Source of the DNA: Streptosporangium canum
GTDB lineage: Bacteria; Actinomycetota; Actinomycetes; Streptosporangiales; Streptosporangiaceae
DNA length: 64,000 nucleotides
Assembly: GCF_900113865.1 (NCBI RefSeq)
Contig: NZ_FOQY01000001.1
Location: 442,877-506,876, forward strand
Reading direction: 5' to 3'
Shown here: positions 33,481-42,471 of the stretch, piece after piece
How the letters are laid out: each line of letters begins with the position of its first letter
Numbering within the stretch: the stretch's first letter is position 1
Position numbers and translations under genes: made by a program
The notes under the pieces: model-generated
The model's database searches: none
The model's input: the letters and a program-made list of their open reading frames with translations, nothing else
Told to the model about the DNA's origin: nothing

Positions 33481-34600
33481 TGGCCTGGCCGCCGCCCTCG
33501 CACATCGTCTGCAGGCCGTACCTGCCGCCGGTCCGCTCCAGCTCGTGGAGCAGCTTGGTCATCAGGATCGCGCCGGTCCCGCCCAGCGGGTGGCCCAGGG
33601 CGATCGCGCCGCCGTTCGGGTTGACCTTGGCCGGGTCGGCGCCGATGTCCTTGATCCACGCCAGCGGGACCGGGGCGAACGCCTCGTTGATCTCGGTGAC
33701 GTCGATGTCGTCGATGGACAGGCCGGACTTCTTCAGCGCCTTCTGGGTCGCCGGGATCGGCGCGGTCAGCATGTAGACCGGGTCGTCGCCGGTGAGGGCC
33801 AGGGTGACGATGCGGGCCCGGGGGGTCAGGCCGTGGTCGCGGACCGCCTGCTCGGAGGCGATGAGGAGCGCACCCGAGCCGTCGGAGATCTGCGAGGAGG
33901 TCGCGGCGGTGATCCGGCCGCCGTCCCGCAGCGTCTTCAGGGAGGCCATCTTCTCCAGCGTGCTGTCCGCGCGCGGTCCCTCGTCGTCCTCGACGCCGTT
34001 GACCGGGGCGATCTGGTCCTTGAAGTAGCCGTTCGCGATGGCCTTGGCCGCCCGCTGGTGGCTCTCGTAGGCGAACCGCTCCAGTTCCTCGCGCGAGAGG
34101 TCCCACTTCTCGCACATGAGCTCGGCGCCGCGGAACTGGGAGATCTCCTGCTTGCCGTACCGCTCGACCCACATGTCACCGAACGGGAAGGGCATGCCCT
34201 TCTCCAGCGCCGCGGTGATCGAGGAGCCCATCGGCACGATGCTCATCGACTCCACTCCGGCGGCCACCACGAGGTCCTGGGTGCCGGAGAGCACTCCCTG
34301 GGCCGCGAAGTGGATCGACTGCTGGGAGGAGCCGCACTGGCGGTCGATGGTCACCCCGGCGACGTTCTCCGGAAGACCGGCCGACAGCCAGGCGTTGCGC
34401 GCGATGTCCATGCTCTGCGGGCCGAACTGCATGACGCAGCCCATGATGACGTCCTCCACCGCGGCCGGGTCGACGCCCGTGCGGTCGATGAGCGCCTTGA
34501 GGGTGTGCGCGGCCAGATCGGTGGGGTGGACGGTGGACAGGCCGCCCTTCTTCTTACCGACCGGGGTGCGGACCGCCCCGACGATGTACGCCTCTGCCAC
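33455..34600 (-). CDS. Acetyl-CoA acyltransferase (thiolase)
   Basis: The 381-residue thiolase is expected to cleave 3-ketoacyl-CoA or run the reverse condensation. The start is GTG 34598-34600 with AGGAGG upstream (MAEAYIVGAVRTPVGKKKGG). Active-site residues are present: nucleophile Cys89 in DRQCGSS, the His in NGGAIALGHPLGGTGA, and Cys367 in the C-terminal MCEGGGQ. Length is normal. Upstream regulation is not evident. The last codons and stop are repeated twice downstream. The tail GGGQANVTIIERL differs from the tail in the copies, which suggests gene-end remodelling. Confidence 0.93.
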   Translation of the reverse strand: MAEAYIVGAVRTPVGKKKGGLSTVHPTDLAAHTLKALIDRTGVDPAAVEDVIMGCVMQFGPQSMDIARNAWLSAGLPENVAGVTIDRQCGSSQQSIHFAAQGVLSGTQDLVVAAGVESMSIVPMGSSITAALEKGMPFPFGDMWVERYGKQEISQFRGAELMCEKWDLSREELERFAYESHQRAAKAIANGYFKDQIAPVNGVEDDEGPRADSTLEKMASLKTLRDGGRITAATSSQISDGSGALLIASEQAVRDHGLTPRARIVTLALTGDDPVYMLTAPIPATQKALKKSGLSIDDIDVTEINEAFAPVPLAWIKDIGADPAKVNPNGGAIALGHPLGGTGAILMTKLLHELERTGGRYGLQTMCEGGGQANVTIIERL

Positions 34601-34675
34601 AATGCCTCCTGCTCATGAAACCGAGCATTGTTCGGTTATCAGGAGGTTACAACAGAATCTTTGTCCGTGTCGTGC

Positions 34676-36145
34676 TCAGGAGGGCCGGTTGAGCACGATG
34701 TACCCGTCGCGGTCGAACACCTTGCGGTAGCCGTTCGCCAGCGCCTCGTCGACCCGCCGCTGCTGCGCGCCGAAGTCGCCGAACGGATAGGACCACCGCG
34801 CCACGTCGGCCACGACCCAGGGCGCGTCATAGCCCTGCGGCCCCCAGAGCAGCACAGTCGTCCGCGCGGTGAGCGCGGGGCCGACGTTGTTCGCCGCCTC
34901 GACGATCACCCCGTCCGGGACCATGGTCACGGCCTCCCGCGCCGCCGCGATGTGCGGCTCGCCGTCGTAGTAGCCCGGATCCAGGAGCTTGCCCAGCTCG
35001 AAGCGCGGGACGAGGGTGAGACCGATCAGGCAGACCGCGACCGCCCAGTGCGTGGCCACGCCCCGCTCCGGGAACCGTTTCGCGAGCCGGGCCGCCCCGT
35101 CCACCCCGGCGCAGACGAGGATCGCGACGATGAAGGCGTTGTAGTGGTGCCCCGCCTCCCACCACTGCGGCCGGTCGGCCAGGAAACGCTCCGCGACGAG
35201 CGGCACCGCCGCCAGCGTCAGCGGCGACAGCAGCGCGGTCAGCGCCATCGGCCACAGCAGGAAGGCCAGGGTGTTCACCTTGACCATCGGGCTGACGGAC
35301 TGCGCCAGCGCGCCCAGTGGGTCTCGCAGGATGGCCACCGCCACCTCGCCCAGGGTGGCGCCCCAGTTGCCGTAGGCCCAGTGGAATCCCGTGGTGCTCG
35401 CCCCCGCCAGGGGCATCAACACGCTACGGATCATCACGAGCGCGCCCAGCGAGAAGAGGATGAAGGCGACCCCCTCCAGCCGCCGCCGGGTGACGACCAG
35501 ATACATCCCGAACCCGGCCAGCAGCAGGCCCATGTCCTCCTTGACCAGCAGCAGGCCCGCGGCGGCGAGCACCCCCAGGAGCGGCCGGCGGGCGTCGAAC
35601 CGCTCGATCATGATCGCGCTCAGCAACGGGACGAAGGCCGCCTCGTGGAAGTCGAACCCGGCGGCCTGCGCGATCGGCCACGACACCGCGTAGGCCACCG
35701 CGACCAGGTGGGCCGGGACCGCGCCGAGACGGCGCTCGGCGTAGTGCCAGATCGGGATCGCGGCCAGCGCGAACAGCACGGCCTGGGCGACGATCAGCGA
35801 CTGCGGGCCGCCGCCCAGCCAGTACAGCGGGGCCAGCAGCGCCACGATCGGCGAGAAGTGGTCGGCGAGCTGGATGAAGTCCATCCCCATGCCGTACTGC
35901 ATGCCGACCGAGGGCTCGGTGGGCGCCCCGAAGCCGGCGTAACCGCGCACGGCCTGGTCGAAGATGACCAGGTCGAAGGTGGTGGCCCGGAAGGTCGCGA
36001 ACTTGACCAGGCCCAGCAGCGAGTAGGCCGCCGTGGCCAGCACCACGAGCGCGCCCAGCGCCAGTCCGTGCCGCCGCCTCCGCAGGAGGTCCATGACGGC
36101 CGGGATCACCGGGGCCACGGCCTCGGGCGGAGCGGTGGCGCTCAT
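34676..36145 (-). CDS. DUF2079 polytopic membrane protein
   Basis: The 489-residue protein has many hydrophobic helices, beginning with ALGALVVLATAAYSLLGLVK. It contains the DUF2079 features FDLVIFDQAVRGYA and a loop with HFSPIVALLAPLYW. The family resembles GT-C membrane glycosyltransferases, but its reaction is not known. The start is ATG 36143-36145, overlapping the sortase stop by four bases (ATGA), so it is the third gene of a surface-protein/sortase unit. A role in glycosylating or assembling envelope material is possible. Confidence 0.85.
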   Translation of the reverse strand: MSATAPPEAVAPVIPAVMDLLRRRRHGLALGALVVLATAAYSLLGLVKFATFRATTFDLVIFDQAVRGYAGFGAPTEPSVGMQYGMGMDFIQLADHFSPIVALLAPLYWLGGGPQSLIVAQAVLFALAAIPIWHYAERRLGAVPAHLVAVAYAVSWPIAQAAGFDFHEAAFVPLLSAIMIERFDARRPLLGVLAAAGLLLVKEDMGLLLAGFGMYLVVTRRRLEGVAFILFSLGALVMIRSVLMPLAGASTTGFHWAYGNWGATLGEVAVAILRDPLGALAQSVSPMVKVNTLAFLLWPMALTALLSPLTLAAVPLVAERFLADRPQWWEAGHHYNAFIVAILVCAGVDGAARLAKRFPERGVATHWAVAVCLIGLTLVPRFELGKLLDPGYYDGEPHIAAAREAVTMVPDGVIVEAANNVGPALTARTTVLLWGPQGYDAPWVVADVARWSYPFGDFGAQQRRVDEALANGYRKVFDRDGYIVLNRPS

Positions 36146-37017
36146 GCCTTGCGCGTGCTGGTCATCGTCGCGTAGGCGATGACGTTGTCGGTGTAGTGGC
36201 CGGTCGCGCGGTCGTAGGTGCCGCCGCACGTGATCAGGTGGAGCTGGGGATTGGGCGACTCGCCGTACACCCGCTGCGTCGGGAAGACCGCCTTCTCCGC
36301 CTGTTCGAGGCCTCCCACGGTGAACACGGCGACGATGCCGTCCTTACGGTGCACCTCGATGACGTCGCCGTTGCGGATCTCGTCGAGGCGGCTGAAGACC
36401 GCGCTCCCCGACTTCGTGTCCTTGTGCCCCAGCATGATCGCCGGACCGGCCTCCCCTGCCGTGGGCCCGGAACGGTACCAGCCGACCAGGTTCGGGTTGG
36501 TGACCGGCGGCACCTCGATCGCGCCCTGCTTGTCGAGTCCCACCGACCTGATCGGCGCGTTGACGCCGAGGCGTGGGATGACCACGCGTACCGGGGTCGA
36601 GGGCTGCATGGCGGGGGCCGCCGGGATGTTCGGCAGGGGCGGCGGCTCGGTCGGCTCGGCCTGGAAGTACGGGTCCGCCGGCCCGGTGGCGTTCGCCTGG
36701 CTGCGGGGCGGCAGCGTGGTGCGCTGGTCGGCCAGGCCGTACTGCTCGGGCGCCGCCACCATGTAGAGCATGCCGACCAGCACCGTGATCACCCCGGCGA
36801 CCCCCGCCAGGATGAGCACCGACCGCATCACCCGGCCGCCGTCGATCCGCTCGTCGGGCCACTCCCCGTGCGGCCCGCCGTACTGCTGGTATCCGGGGTG
36901 CTGCTGCTGGTAGGACGGATGCCCGTACGGCGGCACCGGCCCGCGGGGACGCCCCTGGGGGCTCCCGCCCTGGGCGGGAGCCCTCGGCGGCCAGTTGTCA
37001 GGCGTCGGGGTGGTCAT
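36142..37017 (-). CDS. Class F sortase
   Basis: The 291-residue sortase is anchored by one membrane helix (about 65-87). A Pro/Gln/Tyr-rich cytoplasmic tail comes first and a proline-rich linker follows. Catalytic residues are visible: His198 in MLGHKD, Cys264 in LITCGG and Arg270 in TYDRATG. It lies 13 bp after a gene for a secreted protein with a C-terminal membrane anchor, which is the obvious substrate candidate. Class F enzymes are common in actinomycetes and their signals are less well defined than LPXTG. Confidence 0.9.
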   Translation of the reverse strand: MTTPTPDNWPPRAPAQGGSPQGRPRGPVPPYGHPSYQQQHPGYQQYGGPHGEWPDERIDGGRVMRSVLILAGVAGVITVLVGMLYMVAAPEQYGLADQRTTLPPRSQANATGPADPYFQAEPTEPPPLPNIPAAPAMQPSTPVRVVIPRLGVNAPIRSVGLDKQGAIEVPPVTNPNLVGWYRSGPTAGEAGPAIMLGHKDTKSGSAVFSRLDEIRNGDVIEVHRKDGIVAVFTVGGLEQAEKAVFPTQRVYGESPNPQLHLITCGGTYDRATGHYTDNVIAYATMTSTRKA

Positions 37018-37030
37018 CCGGCCGACCCGG

Positions 37031-37942
37031 TCAGCCTCGGGTCGCCGTACGGCGCCGCAGCACCAGCCCGCCGGCCGCCGCGCCCGCCATCATCAACGCG
37101 CCACCAAGCATGATCATCCGAGCGTCCGGACCGGCGTCCCCGCCACCGCCCGTGGAGGCGCCGCCGCCGGGGGTCTCGTCGATCTGCCGGTCCTTGGTGG
37201 GCTTGGACGTCTTGGTCCGGGTGACGGTGATCGTCGGCTTCGGCGCGGTGGCCGTCGGGCTGGGGGTGCCCGTGTTCGTGTTGCTCGGAGTCGGGGTCGG
37301 GGTCGGGGTGCCCGTCCCGGTGCCGGCGACCGACGGCTTGACCGTGATCAGCAACGCCGCGGCGCTCGCCTCCGCGGCGTTCGCGACGGTGCAGTCGTAC
37401 AGCGTGGCCTCGGTGCCGCTGCCCGGCCCGGCGGCCGGCTCCAGGTAGAGGCCGAATGAGCTCGGCTGGACCGCGATGACGCCGGTCGCGGTGGGGGTCA
37501 TCGTGATCAACATGGTGGGCAGTTGCAGCGGGGCACCGGACGCCACCGCGACGGCGGCGGCGGTGGCCCCGACCGTCCGGAGCTCGGAGGGGACGATCGA
37601 GGGGTTGGCGGTGACGAGCGCGTCCCCGTCGAACACGAGGCGCTCGGTCACGGGGATCGCCGACGGCGCGAGGAGGGACGGCGAGGCGGCGGGCTGCCGG
37701 ATCGCCCAGGTCGCCACGACGGTGGAGTTGGGCGTCGGGGCCAGCGGGCCCGTGATGTCCATCTGCAGCTTGTAGGGGGTGGGCGCACCCGCGGCCCCGG
37801 CCGTGCAGTTGTAGGAGACCGGCTGCGGGGCCGCCGCCATGGAGGCGATCGCCGGGACGGCGCCGAAGAAGAGACCTCCGCACACTGCTGCGATGGCGGC
37901 TGTCTTGACCGCGACGCGGCGGCGCGTCTTGGACTTCAGCAC
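37031..37942 (-). CDS. Secreted surface protein, DUF6801-like, with C-terminal anchor
   Basis: The start is GTG 37940-37942 behind GGAGAGAG, giving 303 residues. There is a signal peptide (basic TRRR, hydrophobic core to about residue 34). A beta-rich domain follows with two Cys residues (NCTAG and YDCTV) that could form a disulfide, then a Thr/Pro/Ser linker (about 195-240). The tail is IDETPGGGAS, a Gly-rich stretch, one membrane helix and RRRTATRG. The tail has the layout of a sortase signal but no LPXTG. The adjacent class F sortase suggests it is anchored to the wall through an unusual motif, which is an inference. Confidence 0.78.
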   Translation of the reverse strand: MLKSKTRRRVAVKTAAIAAVCGGLFFGAVPAIASMAAAPQPVSYNCTAGAAGAPTPYKLQMDITGPLAPTPNSTVVATWAIRQPAASPSLLAPSAIPVTERLVFDGDALVTANPSIVPSELRTVGATAAAVAVASGAPLQLPTMLITMTPTATGVIAVQPSSFGLYLEPAAGPGSGTEATLYDCTVANAAEASAAALLITVKPSVAGTGTGTPTPTPTPSNTNTGTPSPTATAPKPTITVTRTKTSKPTKDRQIDETPGGGASTGGGGDAGPDARMIMLGGALMMAGAAAGGLVLRRRTATRG

Positions 37943-38274
37943 AGTCTCTCTCCACTTCGGAACAGTTGAGCGCTTTGGGCGGTTGTCCACGATTCCAGGC
38001 GATGGTCACGGTCCGGCATAGATCCTATGAACAGAGACCGCGAGATGCGCGCAACTCGGCAAAACGGGCATAAATTCCTCTCCGTCCCATCACTGCCTAC
38101 TCCGCCCACCGCCGTACCCTCCCCCGAGGCGCCGGGTCGCGGGGCGCACCGCGTCACAGACCGCACCCCACCGCACCGCGTCGCGTCCGCAACGCAACGC
38201 ACCACGTCGCAACGCACCACGTCGCATTGCAACGCATCGCACCGCGTCGCGTCGCGTCGCGTCGCGTCCGGACG
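37943..38274. other. 332-bp spacer with pentanucleotide repeats
   Basis: Nearest the surface-protein gene it holds that gene's promoter region. From about 38163 to the methyltransferase stop it is a run of CGTCG/CGCAA-like short repeats (ACGTCGCAACGCACC and CGTCGCGTCGCGTCG stretches). No gene is seen. Confidence 0.7.
38163..38274. repeat. Short-period (5/10/15-bp) GC repeat
   Basis: Degenerate GCGTC and ACGCA units with 5-bp phase abut the stop codon of the methyltransferase gene. The last 25 bp are pure GTCGC copies. This looks like slippage-prone sequence. Confidence 0.75.
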
Positions 38275-39057
38275 CTAGCCGAGCAGCGCGCGGACCGTCA
38301 CGGTGGTGATCGGAAGCTCGAACTCGCCGTGCGCGGTCTCGGGAGTGGATCGCAGGTAGTCGAGAACCCGGGCCAGCAGCTCGGCGCGCTCGGCCTCGGA
38401 GAGGGTCAGCACGTGGGAGTGGGTGGCGATCGTCGCCGCCATCGACTCGGCGGTCCGGCGCTGGCCGTGGGCGAACTCGGCGTGCTCGACCACCCGGAAG
38501 TGCGGCCCTTCCAGGGGGATCGAGCCGCGCCGCCACTGCTTGAACGACACCGTGCTGGCGGCCGCCTCCTTCAGGCCCTTCACCCAGGGGACCCGGTCGT
38601 CGTCGAGGTTCCACAGTCCTGCCAGGACCCCGCCCGGCGCCAGGACCCGGGCCATCTCGGGGACGGCCCGGTCGAGGTCGAACCAGTGCAGCGCCTGTCC
38701 GACCAGGATCGCGTCGACCGAGCCGTCCTCCAGCGGGATCCGCTCCGCCGTGCCGGCCAGTGCCCGGACTCCGGGCAGCCGGTGACGGAGCTGGGCGAGC
38801 ATGGCCGCGTCGGGCTCCACCGCGACGACGTCGGCGACGTGCCGCAACAGCGCCTCGGTCAGCTTCCCGGTCCCGGCTCCCAGGTCGAGGACGCGCAGCG
38901 GCACGCGGCCGGAGACGGGTTCGAGTGCCCACAGCAGGGCGGCGTCGGGATAGCCGGGCCGCTCCTCCGCGTACGCGGCCGCCTGGCCGCCGAACGACGA
39001 CGCTCTCAGCGCCCGAATCTCGGGATCGACACCGTCGAAGGCGGATGAGCTGCTCAC
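38275..39057 (-). CDS. Class I SAM-dependent methyltransferase
   Basis: The 260-residue protein from GTG 39055-39057 (MSSSSAFDGVDPEIRALRAS) has motif I VLDLGAGTGKL, the acidic strand-2 end in VAVEPDAAML, and ALHWFDLDRAVPEM as motif post-II, as in Methyltransf_11 proteins. The ribosome site is weak. It is 34 bp downstream of the MFS gene on the same strand, so an operon is likely. The substrate is not predictable. Paired with an exporter, a role in resistance or small-molecule tailoring is possible. Confidence 0.82.
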   Translation of the reverse strand: MSSSSAFDGVDPEIRALRASSFGGQAAAYAEERPGYPDAALLWALEPVSGRVPLRVLDLGAGTGKLTEALLRHVADVVAVEPDAAMLAQLRHRLPGVRALAGTAERIPLEDGSVDAILVGQALHWFDLDRAVPEMARVLAPGGVLAGLWNLDDDRVPWVKGLKEAAASTVSFKQWRRGSIPLEGPHFRVVEHAEFAHGQRRTAESMAATIATHSHVLTLSEAERAELLARVLDYLRSTPETAHGEFELPITTVTVRALLG

Positions 39058-39091
39058 GTGCCCACGATAACCCCGCGGCCCGGCCGGTATC

Positions 39092-40366
39092 TCAGGAAGA
39101 TCGTCCGGCGGGAGGCGCCGGGTCGGGGGATGCGCGCCTCTCGCCGGACGCCCGTCGCTCCCGGCGCCGCTCACCGCCGGAGCGCGGCCCGGCGCCGCGG
39201 GTCAGGGCCAGGGCGATGACGAGGTACGGCACGGCGAAAACGGCGAAGATCACGCCGTGCCCGGCCACCGTGGAGGCCGCGGCGTAGCCGCCGTAGACGA
39301 GGATGCCCGTCACATCCGTGCCCAGCCCGGCCAGCGAGGTCACCGTGGCACGGGCCGGACCGGTGATGCGATCCTGGAGCCGCGCGCCGGCCAGCACCGT
39401 CGCCATCTGGAAGAGGCAGAAGGCCGCCGCGATCGCGGCGAATCCCGCCGGGACCCCGCTGATCGCTCCCGCGCCGAGCGCCAGTGCCCCGGCGGCGAGG
39501 ATCCCGGCGAACGCCCGGTCCGTGAAGCGCCGCCCGGTCGCCGCGAGCACACCGCCGAGCGCGACCCCCGCGGAGACGAGGAGCACCAGGAGCGGTACGG
39601 CGTACGCGGCGACGCCGGTGGCTGCCGCGAGCAGGGCGACGTACTCCTCAAGCGAGCCCCAGACCGCCCACACCACGGCCAGCAGCAGCACCGCCCGCCG
39701 TACCGATCGGCTGGCGCGCATCTCCCGCACGCCTTCCCGCAGGATGGCGGCGTAGCCGCGCGGCGTCTCCTCCGGGCTCTTCACCCGGTGCTCGGGGAAG
39801 GTCGTCGCGACGGCCGCGCAGAGCAGGCATGCCAGCACACTGGCCGCCCCGAGCAGCGGGTATCCGCCCACGGCCAGCGCGGGGGCGGCGGCAGCCGTGG
39901 CCACCATGGTGGCGCCGGTGCCGAACGCGTGGCCACGCCCCATGATCGTGGCGTAGCGGTCGGCGGCGTCCAGGCGTTCGAGCTCGGTGTAGACCAGCGC
40001 TTCCAGAGCGCCCGACTGCAGCGCTCCCGCCGCACCCCAGAGCACGAAGCCGGCGGCGAACGCCCAGTAGGAGGGAGCGATGCTCCACAGGGCGTAACCG
40101 GCGGCGGCCAGCAGCGGCGCCAGGGCGAGGAGCAGCCGCCGCGAGACGGCGTCGGCCCACACCCCGGAGGGCACCTCCAACACCAGGGAGGTGACCGACC
40201 AGATCACGAACAGCGAGGAGATCTCGGCGGTCGACAGGCCCGTGTCGACGAACAGCAGTGCGTAGACCGGGTAGAGCAGGATGAAGTCGTACAGAGACGT
40301 GTAGCCGTAGAGAGTCGTGGCCAGGCGCTTCACGCGCGCGCCGGGGTCACGCAGAAAAGAGATCAT
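39092..40366 (-). CDS. MFS transporter
   Basis: The 424-residue protein has about 12 hydrophobic helices and a basic C-terminal tail. The start is ATG 40364-40366 with AAGGA seven bases upstream; a GTG five codons earlier overlaps that site. The loop EVPSGVWADAVSRRLLL between helices 2 and 3 is an MFS motif-A variant. Its substrate is unknown. A methyltransferase gene follows closely. Confidence 0.85.
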   Translation of the reverse strand: MISFLRDPGARVKRLATTLYGYTSLYDFILLYPVYALLFVDTGLSTAEISSLFVIWSVTSLVLEVPSGVWADAVSRRLLLALAPLLAAAGYALWSIAPSYWAFAAGFVLWGAAGALQSGALEALVYTELERLDAADRYATIMGRGHAFGTGATMVATAAAAPALAVGGYPLLGAASVLACLLCAAVATTFPEHRVKSPEETPRGYAAILREGVREMRASRSVRRAVLLLAVVWAVWGSLEEYVALLAAATGVAAYAVPLLVLLVSAGVALGGVLAATGRRFTDRAFAGILAAGALALGAGAISGVPAGFAAIAAAFCLFQMATVLAGARLQDRITGPARATVTSLAGLGTDVTGILVYGGYAAASTVAGHGVIFAVFAVPYLVIALALTRGAGPRSGGERRRERRASGERRASPDPAPPAGRSS

Positions 40367-40571
40367 CAGGAGGTCCTTCACGCGGGGGGAGACTGTGCGG
40401 GCCCGGAATGCTCGGCATCCCGGGCGGTCCGCGACAGCGTGTTCCGCGTCGACCTCTGGTGATGGATCAATGTCGCCAGGTCATGGAGCCGACTCTACCT
40501 CCGGCCGCCCCACCCCGCCCAGCGGATTTCGCGAGGCGCCCCGGGCGGGAGCGCTTCGATCACCGGCCGGT

Positions 40572-40979
40572 TCAGTCTCCGGTCCGCGTCTGCGCCGGCA
40601 GGCTGTACGGCCGCGGCTCGCCCTGGTCGCTCCCGTGTGTCGTGAGGACCCGGTCCAGTCCGGTGACGCGCAGCAGCCGGACCGTCTGGGAGCGGGGCGC
40701 GGCCAGCCGCAGGGTGATGCCGAGCGCTCTGGCGCGGCGCTGGGTGCCGACCAGTACGGCCAGCCCCGACACGTCGCAGAACGACGCTCTGGACAGGTCC
40801 AGGACGAGCGGACCCGTACTGAGCCGCAGGACACGCAGCAGGCGTTCGCGGAGAGCCGGACTGGTGAAGATGTCGATCTCGCCGTACAGCGGGACGATGG
40901 TGGTGGCGGGATGCGCGGGATGCGCGGTCCGAGGGCTCGCCCCGTGGCGGGTCTGGGTCTTCGTCTGGAAAATGGTCAT
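40572..40979 (-). CDS. STAS-domain anti-sigma factor antagonist
   Basis: The 135-residue protein resembles SpoIIAA and RsbV, which bind anti-sigma kinases and are controlled by phosphorylation. LYGEIDIFTSPALRERLL and LVLDLSRASFCDVSGLAVLV are the family strands; Ser71 in CDVSGL is the expected phosphorylation site. Both ends are extended (residues 1-25 and 118-135). No kinase gene is adjacent, so the partner is elsewhere. It reads toward the MFS gene with a 205-bp gap. Confidence 0.88.
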   Translation of the reverse strand: MTIFQTKTQTRHGASPRTAHPAHPATTIVPLYGEIDIFTSPALRERLLRVLRLSTGPLVLDLSRASFCDVSGLAVLVGTQRRARALGITLRLAAPRSQTVRLLRVTGLDRVLTTHGSDQGEPRPYSLPAQTRTGD

Positions 40980-41393
40980 GGGATCTCCGATCGGAGAAGA
41001 GGCGGGACCCGGGCGACCGGTCAGCAGCGCGCGGTGGCGCGGATGCCGCTCGGAGCCGGGTGCCCGGCGGCGCCCAGGCCGTTGTGGTCAGGTCGCGGGC
41101 ACGCGGTCGGCGAGATGCCCGCCCTCATTCTCCCCGGCGGCCCGGCTGTCGCCTCGTACGGACGAGGCGACGGCTGAGGCCCACCGGTGGGCGTCGGTGA
41201 GGACATGTCCTCGGTAGACCCAGCTTACTCCCCGGAAGCGCGCATAGCCGGACATCGACGCGCGGCGTCGTCCCTGGTCACCGTGGATCGCGTGCGGGCT
41301 CGGAGAAAATGTCGCCGGGGTTCGCGGGCGGGCCCGGGAAGGATGTCGCCGGGGTTCGCGTGCGGGCTCGGAGCGGATCCGGCCGTCACCGGC
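40980..41393. other. 414-bp spacer between STAS and WYL genes
   Basis: No supported gene. It contains a 34-bp direct repeat (41309-41376), possibly two tails of the WYL-gene transcript, and short inverted GC repeats near 41030-41080. Confidence 0.65.
41309..41376. repeat. 34-bp direct repeat, two copies
   Basis: ATGTCGCCGGGGTTCGCG occurs at 41309-41326 and 41343-41360, followed in both by a GCGGGC-type stretch. It lies just past the WYL regulator gene. Confidence 0.85.
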
Positions 41394-42362
41394 TCAGCTC
41401 GGCGGCGGGGACGGCGGGAGGGAACCGGCGAGGAGCGCGGTGAGCGAGCGGATGCGCCCCACCAGCTCAGGTGGCTCGTGCACCTCGAAGCGGTAGCCGA
41501 ACAGGCCGACGTACAGCGCGAGTTCGTCGAGGGAGTTCGAGCCGGCGCGCAACGTGCAGGAGTGCTCGTCGATGGCCTCAAGCACGCCGATCGTCGGCGC
41601 TATCTTCTCCGCGGCGACGTGAACGGGCACATGCAGCGTGAACCTGCCCTGATAGCGGTAGGCCCCGGTGGAGATCCCATGTGCGGTGTAGCCGGCCAGA
41701 TCGGTGTCCGGCGGCCGGCGTGGTGTGAACCGCGGCCCGGTGGGAACGCGCGGACGCAGCCGGTCGACGCGGAAGGTCCGCCAGTCGTCGCGGTCGAGAT
41801 CCCAGGCGATGAGGTACCAGCGCCGGCCGGCGTGCACGAGGCGATGCGGCTCGGTGCGGCGGACGCTCGACCCGCCCTCGTGGCCGGCGTAGTCGAAACG
41901 CAACTGCTCGTGCGCGCGGCAGGCGGCGGCGACGGCCGTGAGCACGTCGGGGTCCACGACGGGGCCGCCGGAAGGCACGGTCACGGTGACCGACTGCAGC
42001 GTGCTGACGCGGTGCCGCAGGCGTGCCGGCAGGACCTGTTCGAGTTTGGCCAGAGCACGCAGCGAGGTCTCCTCGATGCCGGCGACGGTGCCGCTGGCCG
42101 CGGTGCGCAGGCCGATGGCGACCGCGACCGCCTCGTCGTCTTCGAGCAGCAGCGGGGGCAGCTTCGCGCCGGCACCGAGCAGGTAACCGGCGGCGCCGGC
42201 GGTGGCGTGCACCGGATAACCGAGGGTGCGCAGCTTCTCGATGTCACGGCGGACCGTACGCACGTTCACGTCGAGCCGGTCGGCGAGATCCGCGCCGGTC
42301 CACTCACGGGGCGTCTGCAGCAGCGACAGCAGGCGGAGCAACCGGGCCGAGGTTTCCAACAT
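41394..42362 (-). CDS. HTH/WYL-domain transcriptional regulator
   Basis: The 322-residue protein has an N-terminal winged helix (residues 5-60, WTGADLADRLDVNVRTVRRD) and a WYL domain with RRWYLIAWDLDRDDWRTFRV (about 178-197), then the C-terminal WCX-like part. This YafY/PafC-like architecture senses ligands, often nucleic-acid derived, and controls stress or defence genes. No clear target operon is adjacent; the STAS gene lies downstream. Confidence 0.88.
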   Translation of the reverse strand: MLETSARLLRLLSLLQTPREWTGADLADRLDVNVRTVRRDIEKLRTLGYPVHATAGAAGYLLGAGAKLPPLLLEDDEAVAVAIGLRTAASGTVAGIEETSLRALAKLEQVLPARLRHRVSTLQSVTVTVPSGGPVVDPDVLTAVAAACRAHEQLRFDYAGHEGGSSVRRTEPHRLVHAGRRWYLIAWDLDRDDWRTFRVDRLRPRVPTGPRFTPRRPPDTDLAGYTAHGISTGAYRYQGRFTLHVPVHVAAEKIAPTIGVLEAIDEHSCTLRAGSNSLDELALYVGLFGYRFEVHEPPELVGRIRSLTALLAGSLPPSPPPS

Positions 42363-42471
42363 GAATGCGAGCTTCCCATCGAGCTAGGACAGCTCTCACC
42401 CTAGCCACATGCCTGCCCCCGGCCTCACGACCGGCATCCGGAAGTTCTTCCGGTCACCGCGCTGACCCGGA

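Noticed and set aside
38163..38274. Possible replication origin or DnaA-box cluster in the pentanucleotide repeats
   Set aside because: The units do not match the DnaA box TTGTCCACA, no AT-rich unwinding region is near, and origin genes such as dnaA and dnaN are absent.
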